From: Halopseudomonas xinjiangensis
GTDB taxonomy: Bacteria > Pseudomonadota > Gammaproteobacteria > Pseudomonadales > Pseudomonadaceae
Assembly (NCBI GenBank): GCA_011050525.1
Contig: DRFO01000025.1
Span: 62,001-126,000, forward strand
DNA: 64,000 bases
Direction of reading: 5' to 3'
In this document: positions 1 to 11,282 of the stretch, in pieces
Layout: the number at the start of each line of letters is the position of its first letter
Position numbering within the stretch: position 1 is the stretch's first letter
The notes under the pieces: model-generated
What the model was told of the DNA's origin: nothing
Database searches by the model: none
What the model saw: the letters and a program-made list of their open reading frames with translations, nothing else
Position numbers and translations under genes: made by a program

Positions 1-71
1 AAGGCCTGGGCCTGGGTTGCAACCGACAGGACTAGCGCTGCGCCAGTTGCGAAAAAACCTTTGCCAATCAC
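1..71 (-). CDS. Secreted protein, N-terminal fragment (runs off left edge)
   Basis: On the minus strand a GTG codon overlaps the parE stop (GTGA), preceded by a good GGAGG ribosome site seven bases upstream inside parE. It opens a frame that continues to the window edge. The 23 visible residues read MIGKGFFATGAALVLSVATQ followed by AQA: a lysine, a hydrophobic core and an AxA cleavage site, which is a typical Sec signal peptide. The protein is therefore probably exported and translationally coupled to parE. In P. aeruginosa the gene after parE also encodes a conserved exported protein of uncertain function (recalled as PA4966). Only the signal peptide is in view, so no function is assigned. 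Confidence 0.6.
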   Translation of the reverse strand, partial: MIGKGFFATGAALVLSVATQAQA

Positions 72-1963
72 AGCAGGACCTCCGCCAGGTTCCCCTTGCT
101 TTCCAACCATATCTTGCGGTCTGGCGACCGTTTTTTTGCCAGAAGCATGTCCATCAACGCCTCTGTGCCCGGCATATCGTCGATAGTCAGTTGCACCAAT
201 CGGCGCGTATCCGGTGCCATGGTGGTTTCACGCAGCTGCAAGGGGTTCATCTCGCCAAGCCCCTTGAAGCGGGTGACCTGGATCTTGCCGCGTTTTCCTT
301 CCGCTTCGATGCGATCAAGAATGCCCTGCTTTTCAGCGTCATCCAACGCGTAGAACAACTCCTTGCCAACGTCAATGCGGTAAAGAGGAGGCATAGCCAC
401 GAACACATGACCGGCTTCCACCAACGGTTGGAAATGCTTGACGAACAGCGCGCACAGCAGGGTGGCGATGTGTAAGCCGTCAGAGTCGGCGTCAGCGAGA
501 ATGCAGATCTTGCCGTAGCGCAATTGCGTCAGATCGGGAGAGCCGGGGTCCACACCAATAGCGACCGCGATGTCATGAACCTCCTGGGATGCCAACACTT
601 GGCCGGACTCCACCTCCCAAGTGTTGAGAATCTTGCCACGCAACGGCATCACAGCCTGGAATTCCTTGTCGCGGGCCTGCTTGGCGCTGCCCCCGGCAGA
701 GTCACCTTCGACCAGAAACAACTCCGACCGACGGGTGTCCTGGCCAGCACAATCGGCCAGCTTTCCGGGAAGGGCCGGGCCTTGGGTAATCCGCTTGCGC
801 TCAATCTTCTTGCCCGCCTTGAGCCGGCGGCTAGCATGATTTATCGCCATTTCCGCGAGTTGCTGACCAATGTCGGCGTGCTGGTTCAGCCACAAGCTGA
901 AGGCATCCTTGATAACTCCTGAAACGAACGCCGCAGACTCGCGGGATGACAGGCGCTCCTTGGTCTGCCCCGAAAACTGCGCCTCGGCCATTTTCAGCGA
1001 CAGAACGTAGCTGACGCGTTCCCAGACATCTTCGGGGGCCAGCTTGACGCCCCTAGGCAACAGGTTGCGAAATTCGCAGAACTCACGAATCGCTTCAAGC
1101 AGTCCCGAGCGAAGGCCGTTTACATGGGTGCCGCCCTGGGCGGTAGGGATAAGATTGACGTAACTTTCCTGGACCAGCTCTCCACCTTCGGGCAGCCAGA
1201 ACAGCGCCCAATCCACGGCCTCCTGCCGCGAGGACAGCGCGCCGGTAAAGGGTTCTTCAGGTAACTTGGGCCAGTCCGAGCAGGCTTCGACCAGATAGTC
1301 GCGTAGCCCGTCTTCATAGTACCAGGTCGACTTTTCCACAGACTGGCGATCATCAAACTCCACCCTAAGGCCTGGGCACAGCACGGCCTTGGCTTTCAGG
1401 AGGTGCTTGAGCCGGTTGATACTGAACCGCGGCGTATCGAAATAACTCTGGTTCGGCCAGAACTTGACGGTAGTTCCACTGTTGCGTTTGCCCACCGTAC
1501 CGATGACGTCGAGCTCGCTGACCTTCTCGCCGTGTTCGAAGGCGATGGCATATTCCTGACCGTCTCTCTTGACCCTGACTTCAACCCGCAGCGATAGCGC
1601 ATTGACCACCGAAATACCGACACCATGCAGGCCGCCGGAGAACTGGTAATTCTTGTTGGAGAACTTACCTCCCGCGTGAAGGCGGGTGAGGATCAACTCG
1701 ACCCCGGAAACACCTTCCTCCGCGTGGAGGTCAACGGGCATACCTCGACCGTCGTCACTGACCTCCAGGGCATTGTCCTCATGCAGGATCACGCTGATCG
1801 TGCGGGCGTGTCCGGCAAGCGCTTCATCCACACTGTTGTCTATAACTTCCTGGGCCAGATGGTTGGGCCGGGTTGTGTCGGTGTACATACCAGGTCGACG
1901 ACGAACAGGGTCAAGGCCGCTCAATACTTCCAGGGCGTCGGCGTTATAAGTCGATTGGGACAT
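68..1963 (-). CDS. parE: DNA topoisomerase IV subunit B
   Basis: ATPase subunit of topoisomerase IV, which with ParC unlinks daughter chromosomes and relaxes positive supercoils in the cytoplasm. The 631-residue length is normal. The GHKL ATPase is visible at the N terminus: the N-box EVIDNSVDEA (residues 39-48), DDGRGMP near 70 and GGLHGVG near 112. The TOPRIM domain carries LVEGDSAGGS near 418 and DADSDG near 492, the acidic metal-binding residues. The ATG at 1963 gives the standard MSQ start, with a weak AAGGA upstream. It is the last complete gene of the minus-strand group. The esterase gene yqiA that usually sits between cpdA and parE is missing here: only 143 bases separate the two. Confidence 0.97.
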   Translation of the reverse strand: MSQSTYNADALEVLSGLDPVRRRPGMYTDTTRPNHLAQEVIDNSVDEALAGHARTISVILHEDNALEVSDDGRGMPVDLHAEEGVSGVELILTRLHAGGKFSNKNYQFSGGLHGVGISVVNALSLRVEVRVKRDGQEYAIAFEHGEKVSELDVIGTVGKRNSGTTVKFWPNQSYFDTPRFSINRLKHLLKAKAVLCPGLRVEFDDRQSVEKSTWYYEDGLRDYLVEACSDWPKLPEEPFTGALSSRQEAVDWALFWLPEGGELVQESYVNLIPTAQGGTHVNGLRSGLLEAIREFCEFRNLLPRGVKLAPEDVWERVSYVLSLKMAEAQFSGQTKERLSSRESAAFVSGVIKDAFSLWLNQHADIGQQLAEMAINHASRRLKAGKKIERKRITQGPALPGKLADCAGQDTRRSELFLVEGDSAGGSAKQARDKEFQAVMPLRGKILNTWEVESGQVLASQEVHDIAVAIGVDPGSPDLTQLRYGKICILADADSDGLHIATLLCALFVKHFQPLVEAGHVFVAMPPLYRIDVGKELFYALDDAEKQGILDRIEAEGKRGKIQVTRFKGLGEMNPLQLRETTMAPDTRRLVQLTIDDMPGTEALMDMLLAKKRSPDRKIWLESKGNLAEVLL

Positions 1964-2106
1964 AGGGTGTCTGGCTATCCTTGAAAATAGGGGACGCAGC
2001 GGCGGCTATCGCTTGGCGTTGGTTACGATCCGGCCGGCACAATACAGTGAAAAACAGCCTGCATAGTATCCGGCTCGCAGACGGGGTGCCAATGACGGAT
2101 CATCTA

Positions 2107-2916
2107 CTAATAGCCGGTGGCGCCAGGATCAGGCGTAAAGCGCCCGGCAGCCAGCCGTGAAATTCCCGTTTCCAGGCGGCCATCGTCGAACAGGCGCAGC
2201 CAGCGATACCCAGGCTGCTGCTCATCGGTGGCAAAATCCTCGGTGTGCGGGGCAAATTGTATGCACGTCGAAGGGGCCGCCAACATCCGCACGCCCTCAC
2301 GCATCTGATCAACCTGCTGATGAATATGCCCCCACAGGACGCACCTGACTTGTTTGCAACCCTCTAAACGTTGCAGAAACTGGGGGGCGTTACGCAATCC
2401 GAGCGGCTCCATCCAGCCCACGTTTACATCCACAGGATGATGATGCAGACAGATCATTACATGCCGCGTCTGGGCCGTATCCAGAGCCTCGTCCAGCAGC
2501 CTGAGCTGTTCATCGCGCAGAAACCCTGGAACAGCCCCAGGGATGCTCGAATCAAGCATCACGATACGCCAGTTGCCGATATCTACCCAGGGCTCAGTCA
2601 GGCCTGACTCGCTGCCTAAATCGGCCATCAGTCCCGCATCATCATGATTGCCCGGAATCCACAGATAGCGGGACGACAGGCGTTCGAGCGCTTTCATGAA
2701 ACGTCTGTAGGCCGCTTCGGAGCCGTCCTGGGTAATATCGCCGGTGGCCAGGACCAGATCCATAGCTGGCCTCTCGGCGATGATCTGGTCGACCACGGCG
2801 TTCAAACTCGCGAATGTATCCATCCCGAGCAGCCTGTCGGCGGGATCGGCAAACAGATGGCTATCCGTGAGCTGTATCAGGCTGACATAGTTGATAGTGG
2901 TTGCTGTTGGCGGCAT
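2107..2916 (-). CDS. cpdA: 3',5'-cyclic AMP phosphodiesterase CpdA
   Basis: Calcineurin-like metallophosphoesterase that hydrolyses cAMP to AMP and so lowers signalling through Crp/Vfr. All family metal ligands are seen in order: DSH near residue 18, GDITQDG near 62, GNHDD near 93, HHHP near 158 and GHIHQ near 197. The 269-residue length fits the CpdA family. It lies between the DUF1249 gene and parE as in enterobacteria and pseudomonads. The 127 bases upstream are not coding and could hold a separate promoter. The start at 2916 has no strong ribosome site, so a start a few codons inside is possible. Confidence 0.93.
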   Translation of the reverse strand: MPPTATTINYVSLIQLTDSHLFADPADRLLGMDTFASLNAVVDQIIAERPAMDLVLATGDITQDGSEAAYRRFMKALERLSSRYLWIPGNHDDAGLMADLGSESGLTEPWVDIGNWRIVMLDSSIPGAVPGFLRDEQLRLLDEALDTAQTRHVMICLHHHPVDVNVGWMEPLGLRNAPQFLQRLEGCKQVRCVLWGHIHQQVDQMREGVRMLAAPSTCIQFAPHTEDFATDEQQPGYRWLRLFDDGRLETGISRLAAGRFTPDPGATGY

Positions 2917-3043
2917 CTACGGCCTGCTCCTAATCCCTTCCTGGGAAACATAATGGCAAGGACCAAAGCTGGATTCCAGTGAATGGTTCACAGTTGGGTC
3001 AAGATCAGACTAAAACACATACACGGATCTACCGATCCAGCGA

Positions 3044-3496
3044 TCAGGGATTGATCACGACCGGCTGAGCACTCTGCCCATAACGCTGGCAGTAACCTAG
3101 CCACTCCCCCAGAAAGCTGTTGAGCTGGTATTTTTCATCCGGCTGCAGCATCTGCTCGTTAGGGTAAGGATACACTCCCTTGAAACGCCTGCGGTTATAC
3201 GCTGCTACGACCTCAGCCATGCTGGCATCGTGATAGAGGCGAATTTCCATGCTTGGTGGCGTCAACCAGTCATGGCGGCGCTCATGCACGAGCTGCATCG
3301 TCGTTGTATAGCGACACCGCTCCAACACCCGCATTATCAGCATCTGATGCTGGCCATCGTCTGCATCGACCGCGATCCGTAGTTCATTCTGCACAGCCAT
3401 AGCCGGCATCAACCTGCGCAAACGCAGATAGTTCGCCTCGCAGATTGCCTGCAGGTGGGAAAGATCTACCCGGTAGCGCGGCTTCTTGACAAGCAT
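3044..3496 (-). CDS. DUF1249 family protein (YqiB-like)
   Basis: A 150-residue protein recognisable as the DUF1249/YqiB family by its N-terminal helix (YRVDLSHLQAICEANYLRL) and the central segment around RLYHDASMAEVVAAYNRRRF. The biochemical function is unknown. It is soluble, with no signal or membrane segment. Its start codon abuts the nudF stop, which implies translational coupling, and it precedes cpdA exactly as in the conserved nudF-yqiB-cpdA order. That context suggests a link with nucleotide signalling or turnover, but this is inference from neighbourhood only. Confidence 0.85.
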   Translation of the reverse strand: MLVKKPRYRVDLSHLQAICEANYLRLRRLMPAMAVQNELRIAVDADDGQHQMLIMRVLERCRYTTTMQLVHERRHDWLTPPSMEIRLYHDASMAEVVAAYNRRRFKGVYPYPNEQMLQPDEKYQLNSFLGEWLGYCQRYGQSAQPVVINP

Positions 3497-4113
3497 TATG
3501 GCTGGGTCCCCGCTTCGGTCATAAGACGTTCAGCATGCATCCCCAGCCACTGCAGTGCAATGATGCTGGCAGCGTTGTCTATTCGTCCATCCTCCACTGC
3601 GGCAAGTGCCTTGGCCCTGGGCCAGACGCTCACCCGGATATCTTCGCCTTCCTCTTCGAGGCCATGTATGCCACCTGCCCCGCGGCTGTCCACGGTGGCG
3701 CAGTAAAGATATACCAATTCGTCACTGCCGCCGGGCGAGGGAAAATAGCGGGTAATTGGCGTGAGATTCAATAACTCCACCCCCGCCTCTTCCTGCGCCT
3801 CGCGATGGGCGACTTCCTCGGGCGCCTCGTCCTTGTCGATCAGGCCGGCGACCAATTCAATCATCCACGGGCGCTCGCTCTTGTCCAGCGCACCGATTCG
3901 AACCTGCTCTATGAGCACCACCGAATCCAGCCAGGGATCATAGGGCAGTACGCAAACCGCGTCGTGCCGCACAAAGAGCTCCCGGCGCAGTTCCGGCCCC
4001 CAGCCGCCGTTGAACAGGCGATGGCGCAGGGTCAGGATATCAAGCCGATAGAAACCCCTGAACGCTGCTTCGCGGCTCACAATCTCGACGTCTTTACGGG
4101 TGAAGTTTTCCAA
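3496..4113 (-). CDS. nudF: ADP-ribose pyrophosphatase NudF (TTG start)
   Basis: Nudix hydrolase cleaving ADP-ribose to AMP and ribose 5-phosphate. The Nudix box is visible as GLIDKDEAPEEVAHREAQEE with the REAQEE core, and the family N-terminal region reads FRGFYRLDILTLRHRLFNGG. The frame contains no ATG near its 5' end. An upstream TTG at 4179 gives a 227-residue form, but the TTG at 4113 is preceded by GGGGA at six bases and gives 205 residues, the usual family length, so I chose it. The gene begins about 70 bases after the thiC stop and is coupled to the DUF1249 gene, so it may be co-transcribed with riboswitch-controlled thiC. Confidence 0.88.
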   Translation of the reverse strand: MENFTRKDVEIVSREAAFRGFYRLDILTLRHRLFNGGWGPELRRELFVRHDAVCVLPYDPWLDSVVLIEQVRIGALDKSERPWMIELVAGLIDKDEAPEEVAHREAQEEAGVELLNLTPITRYFPSPGGSDELVYLYCATVDSRGAGGIHGLEEEGEDIRVSVWPRAKALAAVEDGRIDNAASIIALQWLGMHAERLMTEAGTQP

Positions 4114-4183
4114 ACAGGGTCCCCACAGGTTAATGCTGTCCAAGTACGCTAAATTCGCACACCTGCGGGGGCACGGCAAGGCT

Positions 4184-6253
<2,070 letters not shown>

Positions 6254-6408
6254 CTAACAGCAGAAAACATCAAACCAAATGAACTTTTTGACGGCCAGCC
6301 AATACCAGGCAACACTTTGTTCCCGATGCAGCCCATGCATTTGCTTGACCGCCAGGCGACGGCTCTTTAGCCTTGGCGGATTATCCCATCCATGCGAAGG
6401 ATCTCTGC

Positions 6409-7860
6409 ATGTTGCGCCCCCTCTTTGTTGCTGTATTGCTAGCAGGCCTTTCCGGCCAGGCGTTGGCCAAAACCGATCTATTGACCGTATACCAGGAAGC
6501 GTTGCTCAACAGCGCTGATCTTGCCGCTGCGGCGGCTGACTCGCTGGCACGCCAGGAAGCTCTTCCCCAGGCCCGCGCGTTGCTGCTTCCCAGCATTGGA
6601 CTGGGGGCTGGTGCAGCACGCGAACATTTCGAGATCGACGGAGTGGGCAGCGACGAATATACGACCCAGTATTATCAGGCCAGCCTGGTTCAGCCGCTGT
6701 TCCGTGCGGAAAGCTGGTTCAACTATCAGGCCGCGAAATCGCTCAGCGAACAGGCCAGGGTAGAATTCTCTGCCGCGCAGCAGGACCTGATACTGGAAGT
6801 GGCCCAGACGTACTTCAATGTGCTTCGCGCCTCAGACAATCTGGCGGCGGCGCGATCCGAAGAGCAGGCGTTTGAGCGGCAATTGGAGCAGGCCCGGGAG
6901 CGCTTTGAAGTGGGTTTGTCGGCGCGCACCGATGTGCTTGAAGCGTTGGCCGGGTTCGACACCGCTCGCGCGGCGCGTCTGACCGCCCAGACCAACCTGG
7001 ATGTCAGCTATCAGGCTTTGACCCGGTTGACCAATCAGGAATATGCCGAGTTGATAGGCATAAGCCATGATTTGCCGGTGCTGCCACCAATACCTGCTGA
7101 CCTGCAAGAATGGGTAACCACCGCCGCCGTGCAGAATCTCCAGCTGCAAGCCAGCCGTCTGGCCATCGATACCGCCCAGGAAACCCTGCATAGCAACAAG
7201 GCGGGCTATGCTCCGACGGTGGACGCTTTTGTTCGACATAACGCCAACTTTGGCGGTGCCGATGCACGACCCGGCAGCGGCGTCAGCTCAGCTGGCCGCA
7301 TTGCTCTCGATACCGAACTGACCACGTTCGGTGTGGAAGTAAGCATGCCGTTGTTTACCGGCGGTGCAACCACCTCGCGAGTAAGGGAATCGGATTATCG
7401 GCTCACCCAGGCCGAGCAGCTCAGCGAAGCCCAGCTCCGCCGCGTAGTGGAGACTACCCGTAATCTCTACCGCACCGTGACCTCCAGCGTTGAGGAAGTT
7501 GAAGCTCGCCGCCAGGCAATCATCTCCGCCAATGCCGCACTCGATGCGACCCAAACGGGTTACGAGGTTGGCACTCGCAACGTAGTCGATGTGCTCCAGG
7601 CGCAGCGCAACCTGTACCGCTCCGTGCGCGATTACAACAACATCCGTTACAACTACATTATCGATAACCTGAGCCTGAAGCAGGCTGCGGGCACCCTTAG
7701 CCCTGAGGATCTGCAGGACCTGTCCCGCTGGCTGAATCCCGATTACGACCCGGATGAGGATTTCATCCCGCCTTTCAATGAAGAAGACGTGCGCCGCATG
7801 TCCATGGGGCGTCAGGAATCACTTTCCGCAGAACAGGCCCGGCTGCGTAAGAGTTTCTGA
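6409..7860 (+). CDS. tolC: TolC-family outer membrane efflux protein
   Basis: Trimeric outer-membrane channel of type I secretion and tripartite efflux systems. The frame opens at a TTG at 6373, but the ATG at 6409 has GAAGGA nine bases upstream and starts a clean signal peptide (MLRPLFVAVLLAGLSGQALA), giving 483 residues. Two repeated halves typical of the family are visible: the YFNVLRASDNLAAA segment in the first half and LYRTVTSSVEEVEARR in the second. VGTRNVVDVLQAQRNLY is the second family signature. No inner-membrane pump or adaptor gene is adjacent, as is usual for the general TolC. Divergent from thiC. Confidence 0.93.
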   Translation: MLRPLFVAVLLAGLSGQALAKTDLLTVYQEALLNSADLAAAAADSLARQEALPQARALLLPSIGLGAGAAREHFEIDGVGSDEYTTQYYQASLVQPLFRAESWFNYQAAKSLSEQARVEFSAAQQDLILEVAQTYFNVLRASDNLAAARSEEQAFERQLEQARERFEVGLSARTDVLEALAGFDTARAARLTAQTNLDVSYQALTRLTNQEYAELIGISHDLPVLPPIPADLQEWVTTAAVQNLQLQASRLAIDTAQETLHSNKAGYAPTVDAFVRHNANFGGADARPGSGVSSAGRIALDTELTTFGVEVSMPLFTGGATTSRVRESDYRLTQAEQLSEAQLRRVVETTRNLYRTVTSSVEEVEARRQAIISANAALDATQTGYEVGTRNVVDVLQAQRNLYRSVRDYNNIRYNYIIDNLSLKQAAGTLSPEDLQDLSRWLNPDYDPDEDFIPPFNEEDVRRMSMGRQESLSAEQARLRKSF

Positions 7861-7866
7861 TTAGCC

Positions 7867-7902
7867 CCTCCGGCGCGCCCGTTTCAAGCGGTGCGCCGGA
7901 GG
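7867..7902. terminator. Hairpin between convergent tolC and waaA
   Basis: A perfect 10-bp inverted repeat, CCTCCGGCGC and GCGCCGGAGG, with a 16-base loop lies in the 46 bases between the two convergent stop codons. Neither side has a long T run, so it may act as a weak bidirectional terminator or a transcript-stabilising hairpin. Confidence 0.5.
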
Positions 7903-7906
7903 CGCT

Positions 7907-9172
7907 CTATCTACGAATCAATATCCTGTTTATGCCTTCCAGCAACTTCCGCAACGCTCCCTGATTATCCTGCACCACTCGGTATCCAGAGGCGCCGGCC
8001 CGCTCCGCTGCCGCAGGAGCGTCCAGATACTTGATCACACCTTCCGCCAGCTCATCTGCGTCACGAACAATCTGAAGCGCACCGGCTCCCTGGAGCAGTT
8101 CGCTCACTTCGGTGAAGTTGAAACAGTGCGGGCCTGACAACAGCGGCAGGCCCAGCGCCGCCGGCTCCAGATAATTATGCCCGCCAGTGGCCACCAATGA
8201 CCCGCCAACGAAGGCAATGTCGGCGCAGGCGTAGAACTGCATCAGCTCGCCCATGGTGTCGCCGAGCAGAACCTGTTCGCGCTGCGAAGGTGACGTCCCC
8301 TCGCTTCTGCGCACCAGCTGCATATCGGCATCACGCACCAGTCGCGCCACCGCATCGAATCGCTCGGGATGACGAGGCACCAGAACGAGCAGCGTTTCGG
8401 GGTGATCCACTAATATGCGCTGATGGGCTCGCAGTACCTGCTCATCTTCTCCGGCATGGGTACTGGCAGCGACCCACACCGGCCGAGGCCCCCAGACAGA
8501 CCGCCATTCTGCGGCCCGAATCTTGAGCGCGGGGGCGGGCTGCAGATCGAATTTGATGCTACCTGTGATGGTCATGGCTTCCTGCCGAGCACCCAGGTTG
8601 GCAAAACGCAAGGCTTCGGCCTGGGTCTGGACCGCTATCCAGTCAAGGGCTGCAAACATGGGCCGAACCAACCCCCCGATCCGCTGGTAGCCTCGTGCAG
8701 AGCGCTCGGAGAGTCGAGCGTTTGCCAGTACCACCGGTATGGTTGCGGCTTTGCATTCGGCAACAAGATTGGGCCACAACTCGGTTTCCATGATGATGCA
8801 GATCGTCGGACGAAGTCTGCTCAGAAATCTGCGCTGCAACCAGGGCAAGTCGTATGGCAGATAGGCGTGGCCCACCTTATCGCCGAACATCTTACGGATC
8901 TGTTCCGAGCCGGTAGGGGTCATGCAGGTTACGTTCATCGGCAGGTCGGGATAGCGCTCCTGCAATTCGCGAATCATGGGCGCAGCAGCAATCGATTCAC
9001 CGACCGAAACAGCATGCACCCAGATCCCGCCTGGGCGAAGGTCGCCACCCGTAGCGAAACGCTCATGCCAACGCCTGACATAGGCCGGGGCTCGCCAGGC
9101 ACGGTAGAGCAAGCGCACCAGAACGAGCGGCATCAATAACGTGAAAACCAGGGTGTAAAGTGACCGGAGCAT
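7907..9172 (-). CDS. waaA: 3-deoxy-D-manno-octulosonic acid transferase WaaA
   Basis: Inner-membrane-associated GT30 enzyme that adds Kdo residues from CMP-Kdo to lipid IVA, starting the LPS inner core. The N-terminal hydrophobic anchor LYTLVFTLLMPLVLVRLLYR is followed by the catalytic-region motif HAVSVGESIAAAP. The C-terminal half has the GT-B signature AFVGGSLVATGGHNYLEP. The frame begins 16 codons earlier, but the ATG at 9172 gives the standard MLRSLYT start and 421 residues. It is convergent with tolC and divergent from the oxidoreductase trio. Confidence 0.95.
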   Translation of the reverse strand: MLRSLYTLVFTLLMPLVLVRLLYRAWRAPAYVRRWHERFATGGDLRPGGIWVHAVSVGESIAAAPMIRELQERYPDLPMNVTCMTPTGSEQIRKMFGDKVGHAYLPYDLPWLQRRFLSRLRPTICIIMETELWPNLVAECKAATIPVVLANARLSERSARGYQRIGGLVRPMFAALDWIAVQTQAEALRFANLGARQEAMTITGSIKFDLQPAPALKIRAAEWRSVWGPRPVWVAASTHAGEDEQVLRAHQRILVDHPETLLVLVPRHPERFDAVARLVRDADMQLVRRSEGTSPSQREQVLLGDTMGELMQFYACADIAFVGGSLVATGGHNYLEPAALGLPLLSGPHCFNFTEVSELLQGAGALQIVRDADELAEGVIKYLDAPAAAERAGASGYRVVQDNQGALRKLLEGINRILIRR

Positions 9173-9293
9173 GCAAATATCCCTATGACTACCGCAAGCA
9201 GAAGGTGATTGCTGCGGCATAGATTAGCAGATGTGACCTGGGCCACCGGCAATGACTATACTAGGAGCCCTTTTGCCATCTTCTGCGGAGCCT

Positions 9294-10469
9294 ATGAGCA
9301 ACGTTCTTGAAACCGACATCTGTATTCTCGGCGGTGGTATCGCCGGGCTCTGGCTGAATGCCCGGCTGCGCGACCTGGGCTATAGCACCCTGCTGGTTGA
9401 ACGCGGCGCCCTGGGTGGCGGCCAAAGCGGCAAATCCCAAGGCATTATTCACGGCGGTACCAAGTATGCGCTGCACGGCAAGCTGACCTCCGCCGCCGAG
9501 GCCATTGCCGGCATGCCGGACCGCTGGCGGTCATGCCTCGATGGGAAAGGAGAGCTGGACCTGCAGAATGTCAGGCTGCTCTCTGCGCACCACTATCTCT
9601 GGTCACCCGGCAGCCTGCTCACGAACATGGCAGGTTTTTTTGCCAGCAAGGCATTACGTGGTCGGGTCGATCTGGTCAAAGGCGCGGATCTGCCCAAGGT
9701 TTTCGATAATCCGCGTTTCAAAGGCAAGGTATACCGTCTCGCCGAGCTGGTGCTGGACGTACCCGATGTCATCCGACGCCTGGCGGAGCTCGCCGGAGAC
9801 AGCCTTGTGGTGGGCAGCCTGCCTCAGGTCGAGCGTAGACCCGACGGCAGCATCGATAGCATCGGCATTGGCGAGCATCTGATCAAGGCCCAACGATACG
9901 TCATGACCGCCGGTGAAGGAAACGAAGGTCTGCTCCAGAGCTGGGGCGTTGAGCAGCCAGCGATGCAACGCCGACCCCTGCAAATGGTCCTGGTAAAAGG
10001 CGCTGATCTGCCACCTCTCTACGCGCATTGCCTGGGCAACAGCCCCAAACCCAGACTGACGGTCACTACGCACCCGTGCGCGGACGGGCAATGGTGCTGG
10101 TATCTGGGTGGCGAGCTCGCCGAACAAGGCGTGGGGCTCACTCCGGATGCGTTGATCGCCAGGGCCAGAAGCGAGCTGAGCGAGCTTTTGCCCTGGATCG
10201 ACCTGTCCAGCTGCCAGTGGACCACCTTGCCGGTAAACCGAGCAGAACCCGCGCAGAGTGGCCTGGTGCGTCCCGATACGGCATACCTGCAGGCGGTACA
10301 CAATGTACTGGTCAGTTGGCCAACGAAGCTGGCACTGGCACCTGATCTCAGTGACCAGGCGCTGGCCGAGCTGGAGCGCCAGAGCATCAAACCGATGCTC
10401 GATCAACCCGATGCGCAGCTACCCCGCCCGCGGCTTGCCACACCGGTCTGGGATATCTGCTTCCCATGA
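9294..10469 (+). CDS. FAD-dependent oxidoreductase (DAO family)
   Basis: Begins with a Rossmann dinucleotide-binding motif, ICILGGGIAGLWLNARLRD, followed by LLVERGALGGGQSGKSQGIIHGG, which places it in the D-amino-acid oxidase/glycerol-3-phosphate dehydrogenase-like flavoprotein family (PF01266). The substrate is unknown. The ATG at 9294 has GCGGAG upstream and gives 391 residues; the frame opens 14 codons earlier. Its stop overlaps the next gene's start (ATGA), so it is translationally coupled to the aldo/keto reductase. The same pair occurs near waaA in P. aeruginosa (PA4991-PA4992, recalled). There is no evident tie to LPS synthesis. Confidence 0.85.
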   Translation: MSNVLETDICILGGGIAGLWLNARLRDLGYSTLLVERGALGGGQSGKSQGIIHGGTKYALHGKLTSAAEAIAGMPDRWRSCLDGKGELDLQNVRLLSAHHYLWSPGSLLTNMAGFFASKALRGRVDLVKGADLPKVFDNPRFKGKVYRLAELVLDVPDVIRRLAELAGDSLVVGSLPQVERRPDGSIDSIGIGEHLIKAQRYVMTAGEGNEGLLQSWGVEQPAMQRRPLQMVLVKGADLPPLYAHCLGNSPKPRLTVTTHPCADGQWCWYLGGELAEQGVGLTPDALIARARSELSELLPWIDLSSCQWTTLPVNRAEPAQSGLVRPDTAYLQAVHNVLVSWPTKLALAPDLSDQALAELERQSIKPMLDQPDAQLPRPRLATPVWDICFP

Positions 10470-11263
10470 GCGGCTTCGAGCATCATATGCGAGCGCTGGG
10501 CAATACCGGACTAACCGTCTCGCCGCTTGGATTGGGAACCGTGAAATTCGGCCGGAATCAGGGCGTCAAATATCCCACTGCGTTCGATTTGCCCAGCGAT
10601 CAGCAGGCGCTTGATCTTCTCGCCACGGCCAGGGAGTTAGGCATCAACCTGATCGATACGGCACCTGCCTACGGAACCAGCGAAACCCGACTGGGCACCC
10701 TGCTACAGCGCCAGCGCAAGGAATGGGTAATCTGCACCAAGGTCGGAGAGGAGTTTGAAAACGGCCTCTCCCACTTCGACTTTAGCGCAGCGCACACCCG
10801 TTTCTCAATCGAGCGCTCTCTTCGCCGCCTGAACACGGATTATCTCGATCTGGTGCTGGTTCACTCTGATGGAAACGACCTGCAAGTGCTGTCGCAGGAA
10901 ACCTACAGCGTGCTGGAAGACTGCAAGCAAGCAGGACTGATCCGCGCTTTCGGTTTTTCCGGAAAGACGGTCGAAGGCGGCCTTCAGGCACTGGAACGCG
11001 GCGACTGTGCAATGGTTACTTACAACCTTGAGCATCAAGCCGAGAGAGCGGTGCTAGACTTCGCCCTGTCACAACGCAAGAGCATCCTGGTGAAAAAGGC
11101 TTTCGCCAGTGGCCACTTCTCTCAGGGAGGGGAAGACCAGGTAACAAAAAGCCTGGAACTCGTATTCAGTCATCCGGCCGTTTCCAGCGCCATAATAGGT
11201 ACTATCAACCCTGAGCATCTCAGGCACAACGTGGCGTCAGCCCTGGCTGTGCTGGGTAACTAG
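10466..11263 (+). CDS. Aldo/keto reductase
   Basis: NAD(P)H-dependent aldo/keto reductase with a TIM-barrel fold. Catalytic tetrad positions are visible: D and Y in LIDTAPAYGTSE, K in VICTKVGEE and H in DLVLVHSDG. At 265 residues it is on the short side for the family. The C-terminal region has SAIIGTINPEHL, the usual cofactor-binding end. The start overlaps the oxidoreductase stop by four bases and the next gene follows after 19 bases, so all three probably form one operon. Substrate unknown. Confidence 0.85.
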   Translation: MSGFEHHMRALGNTGLTVSPLGLGTVKFGRNQGVKYPTAFDLPSDQQALDLLATARELGINLIDTAPAYGTSETRLGTLLQRQRKEWVICTKVGEEFENGLSHFDFSAAHTRFSIERSLRRLNTDYLDLVLVHSDGNDLQVLSQETYSVLEDCKQAGLIRAFGFSGKTVEGGLQALERGDCAMVTYNLEHQAERAVLDFALSQRKSILVKKAFASGHFSQGGEDQVTKSLELVFSHPAVSSAIIGTINPEHLRHNVASALAVLGN

Positions 11264-11282
11264 CAACGCGACGGAGCAGGTC

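Noticed and set aside
4114..4179. Longer nudF form starting at TTG 4179
   Set aside because: It adds 22 residues not typical for the family, and the TTG at 4113 has a better ribosome site.
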